The notes: a model not told the origin generated them from the letters alone. Positions 28,346 through 38,006 are shown, counted from the first letter of the stretch. The stretch is 64,000 nt of DNA from Polynucleobacter necessarius (GCF_900095175.1 NZ_LT606946.1:2712-66711); one strand, 5' to 3'. A program made the numbers and translations.

Positions 28346-29070
28346 TACGCTTTTCCTGGCGTGGCTAGTTCTGCGCGCATCGCTTTAATTACGTCAGCAT
28401 AATTTTCTTTGCCAAAGATTGCGGAGCCAGCAACAAATGTATCTGCACCAGCCTTAGCTACCTCTGCAATGTTATCGACTTTAATGCCGCCATCTACCTC
28501 TAGGCGAATGTGTCGACCAGTTTCTTGTTGATAGCGATCTAGTCGTGCACGAACTTGAGCAATCTTACTCAGAGTGCTTGGAATAAATGATTGCCCACCA
28601 AAGCCTGGATTCACAGACATTAGCAAAACGAGATCGAGTAGTTCTAGGGTGTGATCTAAGTGATGTAGTGGTGATGCAGGATTTAACACTAGCCCTGCCT
28701 GACATCCTTGATCACGAATTAAATTAATAGTGCGATCCACATGAGGGCTCGCCTCTGGGTGAAAGCTAATGAGGTTTGCTCCTGCTTTTGCAAAATCAGG
28801 AATGAGGCGGTCGACCGGTTCAACCATTAAGTGGACGTCGATCATGGCTGGTTTGCCATTTTTTGTCGCGTGTGGACGAATTGCCTCGCACACCAAGGGT
28901 CCAATAGTGAGGTTTGGAACGTAATGGTTGTCCATCACATCAAAGTGAATCCAGTCGGCGCCCGCCAAGAGAACATCTTGAACTTCTTTGCCCAGGCAGG
29001 CAAAGTCAGCCGACAAAATAGAGGGGGCGATGACAAACTGGCTATTTGAGGGTGATTTCTGGCTATCCAT
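28345..29070 (-). CDS. rpe: ribulose-phosphate 3-epimerase
   Basis: Interconverts ribulose-5-phosphate and xylulose-5-phosphate. 241-residue TIM barrel: [75 protein letters not shown]. Metal-ligand residues in HFDVMD, DVHLM and EVDGG are present. In many Burkholderiales a phosphoglycolate phosphatase gene separates rpe and trpE; here the two genes touch. Divergent from apaG. Confidence 0.96.
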   Translation of the reverse strand: MDSQKSPSNSQFVIAPSILSADFACLGKEVQDVLLAGADWIHFDVMDNHYVPNLTIGPLVCEAIRPHATKNGKPAMIDVHLMVEPVDRLIPDFAKAGANLISFHPEASPHVDRTINLIRDQGCQAGLVLNPASPLHHLDHTLELLDLVLLMSVNPGFGGQSFIPSTLSKIAQVRARLDRYQQETGRHIRLEVDGGIKVDNIAEVAKAGADTFVAGSAIFGKENYADVIKAMRAELATPGKA

Positions 29071-29119
29071 CCCTGGATTCTAGCTTGCAGTTGGCCTTAG
29101 GATGGAGCAGAATTCGAGC

Positions 29120-29494
29120 ATGAATCCTCATGAAATCAGCATTACGGTCAAAACCCAGTATTTGCCCGACCAGTCTGACCCCGATAACCGCCAGTTTGCG
29201 TTCGCGTATACCGTCACCATTCGAAATACTGGCACGGCCAGTATTCAGCTCATTGCCCGCCATTGGTTCATTACTGATGGGGATAATGATGTTCAGGAAG
29301 TCCGTGGCCTGGGGGTTGTAGGGCAACAGCCGCTTCTGCGGGCGGGTGAGCAGTTTGAATACACCAGCTGGGCAACTTTACCGACGCCGACTGGCACGAT
29401 GCGCGGAGAATACTTCTGCGTGACTGAGGAGGCTCAGTTTTTCCAGGCCCCCATCCCCGAATTTGCCCTAGTGATGCCCAGAACCTTGCACTAG
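29120..29494 (+). CDS. apaG: Co2+/Mg2+ efflux-associated protein ApaG
   Basis: 124 residues from the second ATG, matching the usual 124-127. Single immunoglobulin-like fold: ISITVKTQYLPDQSDPDNRQFAFAYTVTI, ARHWFITDGDNDVQEVRGLGVVGQQPLL, FEYTSWATLPTPTGTMRGEYFCV. Its precise biochemical role is unsettled; mutants in enterobacteria show cobalt and magnesium phenotypes. The ATG at 29102 gives six extra residues and cannot be fully excluded. Divergent from rpe. Confidence 0.93.
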   Translation: MNPHEISITVKTQYLPDQSDPDNRQFAFAYTVTIRNTGTASIQLIARHWFITDGDNDVQEVRGLGVVGQQPLLRAGEQFEYTSWATLPTPTGTMRGEYFCVTEEAQFFQAPIPEFALVMPRTLH

Positions 29495-29508
29495 GCTCTC
29501 AAAAAACA

Positions 29509-29622
29509 TTATTTTTTGCCCTTACCAGTCCAAAGGACAATAAAGAGCAGGAGGGCTAAAGCAATGCCACCCTCCACGGCAAATAAGATCATGGGGTATT
29601 CATCGAGTAAGTTGGCAATCAT
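29509..29622 (-). CDS. candidate 37-residue single-pass membrane protein
   Basis: A short minus-strand frame starting at the ATG at 29620-29622 and ending at TAA 29509-29511. The product has an N-terminal IANLLDEYPM, one transmembrane helix (LFAVEGGIALALLLFIVLW) and a basic tail (KGKK), a positive-inside layout. It fills the gap between apaG and mltA, and its start codon overlaps the mltA start codon on the other strand. No strong ribosome site is visible. Protein-like composition is the main support. Confidence 0.45.
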   Translation of the reverse strand: MIANLLDEYPMILFAVEGGIALALLLFIVLWTGKGKK

Positions 29623-30775
29623 GATTTCTATATTCAAATTAATAAGTCGCAAGAAAACCCCGCGAATCCTTGCTTGCAGTGTATTCGTTCTAGCAATTGC
29701 TGGCTTATTGACAGCTTGCTCTACACCTCCTACCCGAGGATTTGGCTACCGCTCTGGCGGTGGCGCCCCATCCTCCTATAGCTCCTCAATTGCTAGCTTT
29801 CGATCAGCTTCGTGGCAAGACTTGCCTGGTTGGCAAGGGGATGATTTAACGCAGGCTTGGCCGGCTTGGCTCAAGAGTTGTGATGCCTTGCGTAAGCGTA
29901 ATAGTGAAGTTAACTGGCGTCAGGTATGCGCTCAAGCCAGTAGCGTTTCAGGTCGAGATGGACGTGCGATTCGCGAATATTTTGAGGGGAATTTTCAAGT
30001 ATATGAAGTAAGCAACAGCGCTACTGGCAAAGATTCTGGGTTGATAACGGGTTATTACGAGCCTGTCATGAGTGGCTCGCAGACTCGAACTGCCACTTAT
30101 ACCGTTCCCTTGTACGGTCTTCCAAAGGCTTGGAGAGGTTCTAAGTCAAATCCTGCACCAGTGCGTGCAGAACTGATGAGCTCTGGAGTGCTGAAGGGTT
30201 CTGAAATTGCCTGGGTACAGGATCCTGTCGCTGCCGCATTTATGCAAATCCAAGGCTCTGGAAAAATTCGTTTAGAAGATGGGCGCGTATTGCGACTTGG
30301 TTATGCCGGCACCAATAACCAACCCTTTAAGTCATTTGCGCAGTGGTTGCTAGACCGTAAAGAAATTAATCGCAGTCAGGCCACTATGCAGGGTATTAGT
30401 GCGTGGGCTAAACGTAACCCAGGCCAGGTAGAGGAGATGCTCAATGTCAATCCTCGCTTTGTATTCTTTAAAGAGTTGCCAGGTAATGTTAGCGCTGATC
30501 TGGGTCCTAATGGTGCATTGGGTGTGCCTTTAACAGCAGAGCGCAGCATTGCTATTGATTTGAAGGCTATGCCTTTGGGCGCCCCGGTATTTTTGAGTAC
30601 GACTAGACCTTTGAGTAGTCAAACCTTACAAAAATTAGTGATGGCGCAAGATACAGGTAAAGCCATTGTGGGTGGGGTGCGAGCGGATTACTATTGGGGA
30701 TCAGGGGATGCTGCAGGTGAATTAGCTGGACGTATGAAGCAAGCTGGCAAGATGTGGTTATTGTTGCCGCGCTGA
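29621..30775 (+). CDS. mltA: membrane-bound lytic murein transglycosylase A
   Basis: Outer-membrane lipoprotein that cleaves peptidoglycan glycan strands to 1,6-anhydromuropeptides. 384 residues from the ATG at 29621. Lipoprotein signal ending in lipobox LLTACS; MltA domain with SGLITGYYEPVMSGSQ and FMQIQGSGKIRL; C-terminal 3D domain with the aspartates in VMAQDTGKAIVGGVRADYYWGSGD. The upstream part of the open frame is non-coding: it overlaps the small minus-strand frame and lacks a signal peptide. Confidence 0.92.
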   Translation: MISIFKLISRKKTPRILACSVFVLAIAGLLTACSTPPTRGFGYRSGGGAPSSYSSSIASFRSASWQDLPGWQGDDLTQAWPAWLKSCDALRKRNSEVNWRQVCAQASSVSGRDGRAIREYFEGNFQVYEVSNSATGKDSGLITGYYEPVMSGSQTRTATYTVPLYGLPKAWRGSKSNPAPVRAELMSSGVLKGSEIAWVQDPVAAAFMQIQGSGKIRLEDGRVLRLGYAGTNNQPFKSFAQWLLDRKEINRSQATMQGISAWAKRNPGQVEEMLNVNPRFVFFKELPGNVSADLGPNGALGVPLTAERSIAIDLKAMPLGAPVFLSTTRPLSSQTLQKLVMAQDTGKAIVGGVRADYYWGSGDAAGELAGRMKQAGKMWLLLPR

Positions 30776-30799
30776 ACAAATCATTTTTGAAAGAGATCG

Positions 30800-31576
30800 A
30801 TGACTTACAACACCATATTGACTGAAGTGGATGGCAGGGTTGCCATCATTACCCTTAATCGCCCGCAAGTATTAAACGCCCTGAACGATGAGTTGATGGA
30901 TGAGTTAGGTGTAGCGTTATTGAGTTTTGATGCGGATGACAATATTGGATGCATTATTGTGACTGGTAGTGAAAAAGCATTTGCCGCTGGTGCTGATATC
31001 GCCACAATGGCGAAGTATGGATTTGCGGACGTCTATCGCGGCGACTTTATCTCTCGTAATTGGGAAGAGATTAGAAAAGTACGTAAGCCAGTGATTGCAG
31101 CGGTATCTGGTTATGCCCTAGGGGGTGGATGTGAGTTAGCGATGATGTGCGACACCATCATGGCCGCTGACAGCGCTAAGTTTGCACAACCGGAAGTGAA
31201 GTTAGGAATCATCCCTGGTGCTGGTGGTACTCAGCGTTTGCCGCGTGCAGTTTCAAAAGCAAAAGCGATGGATTTGGCTTTAACGGGTCGTATGATGGAT
31301 GCTGCTGAGGCTGAGCGCTCTGGCCTGGTTGCCCGCATTTTCCCTCAAGCGGATTTGCTAAAAAAAGTCAAAGCAATTGCCAAGACAATTGCAGACATGC
31401 CATTACTGACTGCAATGATGGTGAAAGAAGCAATTAATACTGCTTATGAAACAACGCTTTCAGAAGGAATTCATATTGAGCGCCGTTTGTTCCACACTTG
31501 CTTTGCAACAAACGATCAAAAAGAAGGTATGGCAGCTTTCATAGAAAAGCGCCCAGCAAAATTTACAAACTCATAA
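30800..31576 (+). CDS. enoyl-CoA hydratase
   Basis: Crotonase-fold enzyme that hydrates trans-2-enoyl-CoA in fatty acid or aromatic acid degradation. 258 residues. First oxyanion segment [12 protein letters not shown], second [40 protein letters not shown] (split here into [12 protein letters not shown] and [20 protein letters not shown]), with both catalytic glutamates (CELA and PEVK) present, marking a true hydratase. Closest in type to PaaF/short-chain hydratases; the exact pathway is unknown. RBS AAAGAG. Convergent with the M20 gene. Confidence 0.92.
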   Translation: MTYNTILTEVDGRVAIITLNRPQVLNALNDELMDELGVALLSFDADDNIGCIIVTGSEKAFAAGADIATMAKYGFADVYRGDFISRNWEEIRKVRKPVIAAVSGYALGGGCELAMMCDTIMAADSAKFAQPEVKLGIIPGAGGTQRLPRAVSKAKAMDLALTGRMMDAAEAERSGLVARIFPQADLLKKVKAIAKTIADMPLLTAMMVKEAINTAYETTLSEGIHIERRLFHTCFATNDQKEGMAAFIEKRPAKFTNS

Positions 31577-31598
31577 AAAGTTTACTTCTCAGGCTGAA

Positions 31599-32792
31599 TT
31601 ATTTTTCTAAGTAGCGTTGCGCTAGCTTGACCCAGTAGCTGACGCCTACTGGGATCAGTACGTCATTGAAGTCATAAGAAGGATTGTGAAGATGGCATGG
31701 GCCCATGCCATGACCTACTGCACGGTGATCACCATCACCATTACCTAAGAATACATAGCAGCCAGGCTTCTCCAGCAACATGAATGCAAAGTCCTCTGCG
31801 CCCATCGTGGGATCGATTGAGGTATTGACGTTTTGTGCTCCAACTAATTCGCTTATCACTTCACTGGCAAATTCAACTTCCTTGTCATGGTTAATGAGCG
31901 GAGGGTAGTTTCGAGCAAAGCTAATTTCTGCTTGGCAATCAAAGGCACTTGCTACGTTATGAGAAATTTCTCGTAAACGTTGCTCAATTAAATCTAGCAC
32001 CTCGATGGTGAATGTGCGAACGGTTCCGCCGATAAAAGCGCTATCCGGAATGACGTTACTAGTCTCACCCGCATGGAACTGTGTGACTGATAATACTGCG
32101 GCATCCACTGGACGTTTATTGCGCGTAATGATGCTTTGTAGGGCTTGTACAACTTGAGCGCCTGTAAGCACTGGATCAGCGCTGTTATGTGGCAAAGCAG
32201 CGTGACCGCCTTTGCCACGAATGGTGATTTCAAAGATATTGCTGGAAGCCATCATCGGGCCAGAGGTCACGCCAAAATGTCCTTCAGCAAGCCCTGGCCA
32301 GTTGTGTAGACCAAAAACAGCATCACAAGGAAATTGTTTAAATAGCCCATCGTTAATCATTTCTTGCGCGCCAGCACCACCTTCTTCAGCTGGCTGAAAA
32401 ATGAAAATGACTGTGCCTTTGAATTCGCGATGATTGGACAGATATTGAGCGGCACCCAAGAGCATTGCTGTATGGCCATCATGCCCACAGGCATGCATCT
32501 TCCCAGGATTCTTTGAAGCATGTTCAAAGGTATTGTGTTCTTGTAATGGCAGCGCATCCATATCAGCACGCAAACCAATCATCTTGCCTGGACCTAAGTC
32601 ACCATCAAGTTTGCCGACGACCCCGGTTTTGCCAAGGCCACGATAAACCGTGATCCCCCAACTCGAAAGTGCTTCAGCTACAAGATCAGAGGTGCGGTTT
32701 TCTTCAAAGCGTAATTCTGGATGCGCATGAATATTGCGACGAATCTCTTGAATGGCTGATGCGGAGTCGATGATTTCTGGAAGTAATCGCAT
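31599..32792 (-). CDS. M20 family amidohydrolase (hippurate hydrolase-like)
   Basis: 397 residues, M20D subfamily of metal-dependent amidohydrolases that deacylate N-acyl amino acids or hippurate. Metal motif MHACGHDGHTAMLLGAA, catalytic EEGGAGAQEMI, dimerisation domain around residues 185-295 (IRGKGGHAALPHNSADPVLTG), and C-terminal metal histidine in GPCHLHNPSYDFND. No signal peptide. The 20-nt gap to bioD and the shared strand may place it at the end of the bioAFD transcript, though a role in biotin metabolism is not implied. Confidence 0.9.
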   Translation of the reverse strand: MRLLPEIIDSASAIQEIRRNIHAHPELRFEENRTSDLVAEALSSWGITVYRGLGKTGVVGKLDGDLGPGKMIGLRADMDALPLQEHNTFEHASKNPGKMHACGHDGHTAMLLGAAQYLSNHREFKGTVIFIFQPAEEGGAGAQEMINDGLFKQFPCDAVFGLHNWPGLAEGHFGVTSGPMMASSNIFEITIRGKGGHAALPHNSADPVLTGAQVVQALQSIITRNKRPVDAAVLSVTQFHAGETSNVIPDSAFIGGTVRTFTIEVLDLIEQRLREISHNVASAFDCQAEISFARNYPPLINHDKEVEFASEVISELVGAQNVNTSIDPTMGAEDFAFMLLEKPGCYVFLGNGDGDHRAVGHGMGPCHLHNPSYDFNDVLIPVGVSYWVKLAQRYLEK

Positions 32793-32811
32793 AACTTCAT
32801 CTTATCTGAAT

Positions 32812-33534
32812 TTACTCTGGCAGATTTATATGCCCTGCAGCAAATTCTAAGGTCTCTATGGAGTAGGGGGCATTATTTGGTTTATGAAGCTGTTGAGGAA
32901 GGGTGGGAATGATGCCTAAAAATGGTGCAAAAACTCGGTCTTTTAGGGTTTGAATATTTTCTTCCAGCAGAGACATCTCCTCTGAAAGCGTATTCGCTAC
33001 CCAGCCGGCAATCGTTAACTGGCGAGACTGAATTGCTTCACAAGTGAGTAGGGCGTGATTAATGCAGCCCAAACGCATGCCTACAACGAGGATGACTGGT
33101 AAATCGATTGCCTGAGCGAGATCGCCTAAATCTTCTTGTTCATTTAAAGGAACTAAAAATCCACCAGCCCCCTCAACAACAACCGCCTCAAATTTTTGAT
33201 TTAGTGAATGCAAATCACCCAAAATGATGGAGGAGTCTAGGTAAACACCATTCTTTTTGGCAACAAGGTGGGGTGCTGCTGCTTGATCGAGAACGTAAGG
33301 ACAAAGACTTTGTTCTTGAGAATTTAATCCTGAAGCAATGCGTAATGTCTCTAAATCCTCGTTGAATTTTTGACCGCTAGTATCAATATAGGTTCCAGCA
33401 ACGACAGGTTTAAAGCCGACTGCGCTGATACCTGTTTCTCTCAGTTTCAGAATGAGCGCGCCGGCAACTAAAGTTTTACCAACCTCAGTATCGGTGCCTG
33501 TTACAAAAAAGCTAGTAGAGGTATTGATCGTCAT
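32812..33534 (-). CDS. bioD: dethiobiotin synthetase
   Basis: Closes the ureido ring of dethiobiotin from DAPA, CO2 and ATP. 240 residues: P-loop FVTGTDTEVGKTLVAGALI, the K in GFKPVVAGT, and VVEGAGGFLVPLNEQEDLGDLA. Intact, unlike bioA and bioF upstream. Its ATG overlaps the bioF stop by 4 nt (ATGA), so it depends on the decayed genes for coupled translation unless re-initiation is efficient. Confidence 0.95.
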   Translation of the reverse strand: MTINTSTSFFVTGTDTEVGKTLVAGALILKLRETGISAVGFKPVVAGTYIDTSGQKFNEDLETLRIASGLNSQEQSLCPYVLDQAAAPHLVAKKNGVYLDSSIILGDLHSLNQKFEAVVVEGAGGFLVPLNEQEDLGDLAQAIDLPVILVVGMRLGCINHALLTCEAIQSRQLTIAGWVANTLSEEMSLLEENIQTLKDRVFAPFLGIIPTLPQQLHKPNNAPYSIETLEFAAGHINLPE

Positions 33535-34657
33535 AAATTACTTTCTACGTGTTTCTCAATAGACTTCAATGTCTTAATCAGTTCACGTAAATCATCAGCG
33601 CTATGGTTTGCGGAAAAGGTAATACGCAACCGAGAGTTACCAACTGGTACCGTGGGTGGGCGGATTGCGGGGATCCAATAACCTGCTTCATCTAAGAGTT
33701 TGGCTGCCGCTAATGCATTAGCGTTACTTCCTAAAATTACTGGCTGAATGGGGGTAGATGAAGGGGTTTTTTCCCACCTTGAGAAATTCATCTCCTCATT
33801 CCAAATCTGAATCAACTTATAAGGGCGCCCCTTTTGGATGAGCCACTCAATAAACGGTGCAGCTGCACAAATAAAAGCACCGCTCACACCAGCTGCCTTG
33901 CCAAGTGTGCCGACATAAATAATTCTTTCTGAATGTACGTCTGCTTGCTCCAAAATACCGTGGCCTTGTTCGCCAAGCACGCCAAATCCGTGGGCATCAT
34001 CGACCATTAAGAGTGCATCATATTGTTCGGCGATATGGAGTAGTTTTTCTACGGGTGCAATATCCCCATCCATGCTGAAGACACCATCAACCACAATTAA
34101 TTTCAGTGGCAGAGTGTCTTGCTTTAATGCTTCTTCTAGCAAGTCAAGATTTTGGTGATCAAATAAATTTATCTTGGCTTTCGTTTGTGCGCTAGTTAGG
34201 CGTACGCCATCAATCAAAGAGGCATGATTGAGTTTGGCAGAATAAATGCTGGCTTGACCTTGCTCAGCAAGCCTAGAAATTCCAGTAATGGCGTTGATGT
34301 TTGCAAGATAGCCGGTGCTAAAGAACAGCGCTCTTGCATCGGGAATATGCTTGCCTTCACAGGCGGCTAATTTTTTTCAAGCAAGTCATGCGCAATGCTG
34401 TGACCGCTAATTAAGTGGGATGCGCCGCTACCAACCCCGTATAATTTTGCGCCTTCTGCAAGCGCAGAAACCAATCCAGGATGATTTGCTAGTCCCAAAT
34501 AGTCATTGCTACAAACTGCTTTCAGTTCTCGCTGACCAACGCGAGCCTTGGTGTCACAGGGTGACTCGGTAGTGCGCAGTTTGCGTCTCAGCAATTGCTC
34601 ATCTAGATCGGCAATCTGTTGAGTCGCCATCTCTCGAGCGGCAAATTTTGTACTCAT
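33531..34657 (-). pseudogene. bioF: 8-amino-7-oxononanoate synthase, -1 frameshift in a poly(A) tract
   Basis: PLP enzyme joining pimeloyl-ACP/CoA and alanine. The N-terminal frame (34657 down to 34367) has [14 protein letters not shown] and [14 protein letters not shown] and then stops after LLEKN; the other frame continues [20 protein letters not shown] to IYSAKLNHASLIDG, the DGVFSMDGDIAP region, and the PLP-lysine segment YVGTLGKAAGVSGAF. The frames join perfectly if the seven-T run at 34371-34377 (A on the coding strand) were eight. Total length is one base short of a multiple of three. Overlaps bioA and bioD by 4 nt each. Confidence 0.9.
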
Positions 34658-35991
34658 GCCAGCACCTGATTGAGAGCTTTTTGTACAGAAGTGCCCATTT
34701 GAATTGCTTCCTCAGTGGTGAGGATGTACGGTGGCATCACATAAATCGTGTTGCCAATGGGTCTGATGAGTAAGCCCTCTTTAAGACATGCTGAAAACAT
34801 CTCTCGTGAAAACGTAGCAGGATTTTTTAGTGATTCAGGTTTGATATCAAAGGCTAAGACCATTCCCTGCTGGCGCCAATGTTCAATTCGAGGATCTGCT
34901 TTTGCCCAGGCAAATGCCTTGGTAAGATCTTTACTGCGTTCAAGATTTTTTTCGAGAGCAGATTCAGTTTCAAAAATCTCTAGACACGCAAGCGCTGCAG
35001 CGCATGCCAATGGATTGCCTGTATAGGAGTGTGAGTGCAAGAAACCTTGTTGCATTTGATCGCCATAAAAAGCGCGATAAATTTTGTCAGTCGTCATGGA
35101 GAGTGACAACGGCAGGTAGCCGCCACTAATACCTTTGGACAACGTTAAGAACGTCTGGCCAAATCCCCGCATGTTCGCAAGCAAAAAACTTTCTTGATCG
35201 ACCGCAGCCCACTGCAATTTCATCGGCGATCAAATGAATGTTGTAGCGATCACAAAGTGATCTGACTAGGCGTAAATATTCTGGAGAGTACATCGCCATC
35301 TGCCCGGCACATTGAACGAGTGGTTCCACAATGATGGCGGCAATATGGCGATGCTCCGCTTCCAGTAGCCCCTCTAATTTTTTAGCAGCTTGTCTAGCAA
35401 CGTCTTCGGCACTTTCATCAGGCTTTGCTTTACGCGCATCAGGTGAGGGCGCAGTGAAAACATCTTGTAAGAGTGAACCGTATGCTTCGCGAAAGATTGC
35501 AACATCCGTTACTGCAAAGGCGCCTAAAGTTTCTCCGTGGTAACCATTTTCTAGACAGACAAATTTTTTCTTTTGAGGCTGATTATTCAATCGCCAGTAG
35601 TGATGACTCATCTTTAAGGCAATCTCTACTGCTGAGGCGCCATCAGATGCAAAAAACACATGACCCAAATGGCCTTGAGTTAAAGCGGACAATTTCTCGG
35701 AGAGAGCAACTACTGGCGGATGGGTGAATCCGGCGAGCATGACATGCTCAATTTTCTCCAGTTGACTCGTAAGGGCTTGGTTAATGCGTGGATTGGAGTG
35801 ACCAAAAAGATTGGTCCACCATGAGCTGATGCAATCGAGTAGTGTATTTTCCTTGTCATCAAACAACCAAGCACCCTTACCTTTTGTAATGGCAATGATT
35901 CGTGATGCTTCATCTGAGTGCAGGGATGCCATACGGCATCTAGGCTGCGATCAACCAGCGAGGTTTGATTTGGATCAGAAATAAGCTTCAT
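34654..35991 (-). pseudogene. bioA: DAPA aminotransferase BioA, two frameshifts
   Basis: PLP aminotransferase that makes 7,8-diaminopelargonate using SAM. Three frames are needed. The N-terminus (from ATG 35989-35991) reads SLDAVWHPCTQMKHHESLPL; near 35887-35896 the frame changes to IAITKGKGAWLFDDKENTLLDCISSWW and runs to CEHAGIWPD; near 35152 one extra base moves it to FLTLSKGISGGYLPLSLSMT, which includes the PLP-lysine. The first lesion is best explained by loss of one copy of a 10-bp tandem repeat (ATTGCCATTA on the coding strand), the second by a single inserted base. Two lesions make it non-functional as written. Divergent from bioB. Confidence 0.9.
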
Positions 35992-36080
35992 GTTTGGTAT
36001 TTGACCACTAGTTTTTCCTAATTTAGGCCTGTATCTGTTATGTTTATGCCTTGAATTGATCTATTTTCTGGAATTCGACC

Positions 36081-37118
36081 ATGCAGGCCACCCAAACTAC
36101 CGAAAAACCCCTCACTCAAGTCAAGTCTCAAAAAGATTTGCATAAAGAGGTCGACGCTTCGGGTGCTAGGTCTGTAGCCCAGATTGAGGCTTTATTTGTC
36201 CTCCCATTTAGTGAATTAATGTTCAGGGCGCAAGAAACCCATCGCGCCAACTTCCCTGATGGCGATGTGGAGCTGGCTACGCTTTTGTCAATCAAGACCG
36301 GTGGCTGCCCTGAGGATTGTGGCTATTGCCCACAGGCAGCTCGTTATGACACCGACGTCAAAGCGAATAAGCTGGTGGATCTGGATGAGGTTCTGGAGGC
36401 CGCTAAGGCTGCTAAAGCCGCAGGATCGAACCGTTTCTGTATGGGCGCTGCTTGGCGAGAGCCTAAAGACCGTGATATTGAAAAAGTCACCGCCATGATT
36501 AAGGGTGTAAAGGCCTTGGGCTTAGAAACCTGCGCCACACTGGGGATGTTGGAGGCTAATCAGGCTCAAGCGCTTCAGGAGGCCGGTTTGGACTTTTATA
36601 ACCACAATTTGGATACCAGCGAGGACTTCTATTGCTCAGTCATTTCCACCCGTGGATACCAAGACCGTTTAGATACGATTTCTAATGTACGTGCTGCAGG
36701 CATGTCAGTGTGTTGTGGCGGCATTGTGGGTATGGGCGAGTCTCGTGAACAGCGCGCAGCATTTCTGGCCCGTCTGGCCAATTTAAGCCCATATCCAGAG
36801 TCAGTGCCGATTAATCACTTGGTTCCAGTTGCTGGAACCCCTTTGGCAGATCAGAAACCTTTGGACCCATTGGAGTTTGTGAGAACTATTGCAGTGGCCC
36901 GAATCACCATGCCGCGTGCACGCGTGCGTTTGTCAGCTGGTCGCCAAGAGCTCGGCAGGGCAGTGCAGGCAATGTGCTTCCAAGCCGGTGCGAATTCTAT
37001 CTTCTATGGTGAGCAACTACTCACTACCGGTAATCCCGAGGCAGAGCAAGACCGTGAGCTATTGGCCGAGTTGGGTTTAAAGACCAAGCAAAGCTGCAAA
37101 GCTGAGGTTCTAGTCTAG
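36081..37118 (+). CDS. bioB: biotin synthase
   Basis: Radical-SAM enzyme inserting sulfur into dethiobiotin. 345 residues. 4Fe-4S motif [15 protein letters not shown] (CxxxCxxC) near residues 77-86; [11 protein letters not shown] and [19 protein letters not shown]-terminal SAGRQELG with the arginine that ligates the 2Fe-2S cluster. A long charged N-terminal extension (about 40 residues) precedes the barrel. Intact although bioA and bioF on the opposite strand are broken, so imported dethiobiotin or later intermediates could still be used. Confidence 0.97.
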   Translation: MQATQTTEKPLTQVKSQKDLHKEVDASGARSVAQIEALFVLPFSELMFRAQETHRANFPDGDVELATLLSIKTGGCPEDCGYCPQAARYDTDVKANKLVDLDEVLEAAKAAKAAGSNRFCMGAAWREPKDRDIEKVTAMIKGVKALGLETCATLGMLEANQAQALQEAGLDFYNHNLDTSEDFYCSVISTRGYQDRLDTISNVRAAGMSVCCGGIVGMGESREQRAAFLARLANLSPYPESVPINHLVPVAGTPLADQKPLDPLEFVRTIAVARITMPRARVRLSAGRQELGRAVQAMCFQAGANSIFYGEQLLTTGNPEAEQDRELLAELGLKTKQSCKAEVLV

Positions 37119-37132
37119 TCTTTAAAACCCCC

Positions 37133-37762
37133 ATGGCCTTGATTGATCGCTTCATTATTGAGTTTGATACAGCTTTACGCTCTGTAGTAGGGGGTGCTCA
37201 TGCCCATCGTCCAACCCCGGGTTCAGATAAGCAATCTACTGCTTTATTAGATGCAAAAGATCGGGAGCATGCCGCAGGTTTAATGCGCGTCAATCATGTG
37301 GGTGAAGTCTGCGCCCAAGCCCTCTATCAATCGCAAAAATTAGTGGCCTGCAATCCTCAAATTCGGCAGATGCTGGATCACTCTGGCCAAGAGGAAATGG
37401 ACCATTTAGCTTGGTGCGAAACACGCCTCCAAGAGCTAGGTTCACACACTAGTTATCTCAACCCACTTTGGTATGCAGGATCCTTTGCAATCGGCTTGGC
37501 TGCGGGCTTAGCGGGCGATAAGTGGAGCCTGGGATTTGTTGCTGAAACTGAAAAGCAAGTAGAGAATCACCTGGAGAGTCATCTCGAAAAATTGCCCGTT
37601 GAAGATGAGCGTTCTCGTGCCATAGTTGATCAAATGCGCATCGACGAAATCGAGCATGGACAGGCTGCAATTTTAGTGGGTGGAGAAGTCTTACCGGGGC
37701 CGATTCAGAAGTTGATGTGGGCGATGTCTAAAGTCATGACAAGAACTGCTTACAAAATCTAG
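37133..37762 (+). CDS. coq7: 3-demethoxyubiquinol 3-hydroxylase (Coq7)
   Basis: Di-iron hydroxylase for a late ring hydroxylation of ubiquinone synthesis, replacing UbiF in many Betaproteobacteria. 209 residues: ferritin-like bundle with RVNHVGEVCAQALYQ, EEMDHLAWCETRL, ETEKQVENHLESH and DEIEHGQAA, which supply the E, ExxH, E, ExxH iron ligands; a hydrophobic GSFAIGLAAGLAGDKWSLGF segment aids membrane association. The 14-nt gap to bioB suggests co-transcription. Confidence 0.95.
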   Translation: MALIDRFIIEFDTALRSVVGGAHAHRPTPGSDKQSTALLDAKDREHAAGLMRVNHVGEVCAQALYQSQKLVACNPQIRQMLDHSGQEEMDHLAWCETRLQELGSHTSYLNPLWYAGSFAIGLAAGLAGDKWSLGFVAETEKQVENHLESHLEKLPVEDERSRAIVDQMRIDEIEHGQAAILVGGEVLPGPIQKLMWAMSKVMTRTAYKI

Positions 37763-37798
37763 TCCTAAATTATTTATTTTGTATATTTTTATTTAGAA

Positions 37799-37818
37799 TA
37801 CTGTTTATTAATACAGTA
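37799..37818. promoter_or_regulatory. LexA/SOS-box-like palindrome upstream of the dcw cluster
   Basis: A perfect CTGT-N8-ACAG with TA flanks on both sides and an all-A/T centre, matching the LexA consensus used by Beta- and Gammaproteobacteria. It lies 37 nt after the coq7 stop and 215 nt before mraZ, in a 271-nt gap (37763-38033) with no other gene. LexA binding is inferred from the match alone. Confidence 0.5.
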
Positions 37819-37977
37819 TATTTATCCATTATTGGACTAAATAGCTAAGACCTATTCTTAAGTATATTTTCCAAGCCGTTGTTTCAAGTAGCATTTTTAT
37901 ACGCACCATTTTATCAACACATGACGCTAAGTGTTTGTAATCACTAGGAAAATTGCTAAAAAATTACCCAAAAACAC

Positions 37978-38006
37978 TTGACCCTCTTATTGCGATCCTC
38001 TAAAGT
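37978..38006 (+). promoter_or_regulatory. sigma-70 promoter of mraZ
   Basis: TTGACC (37978-37983), a 17-nt spacer and TAAAGT (38001-38006) give a good -35/-10 pair. The start of transcription would fall near 38013, leaving a leader of about 20 nt. The -10 box directly abuts the MraZ repeats. Confidence 0.65.

Noticed and set aside
35992..36080. BirA-type biotin operator between bioA and bioB
   Set aside because: The 89-nt gap has no recognisable TTGTAAAC/GTTTACAA palindrome.
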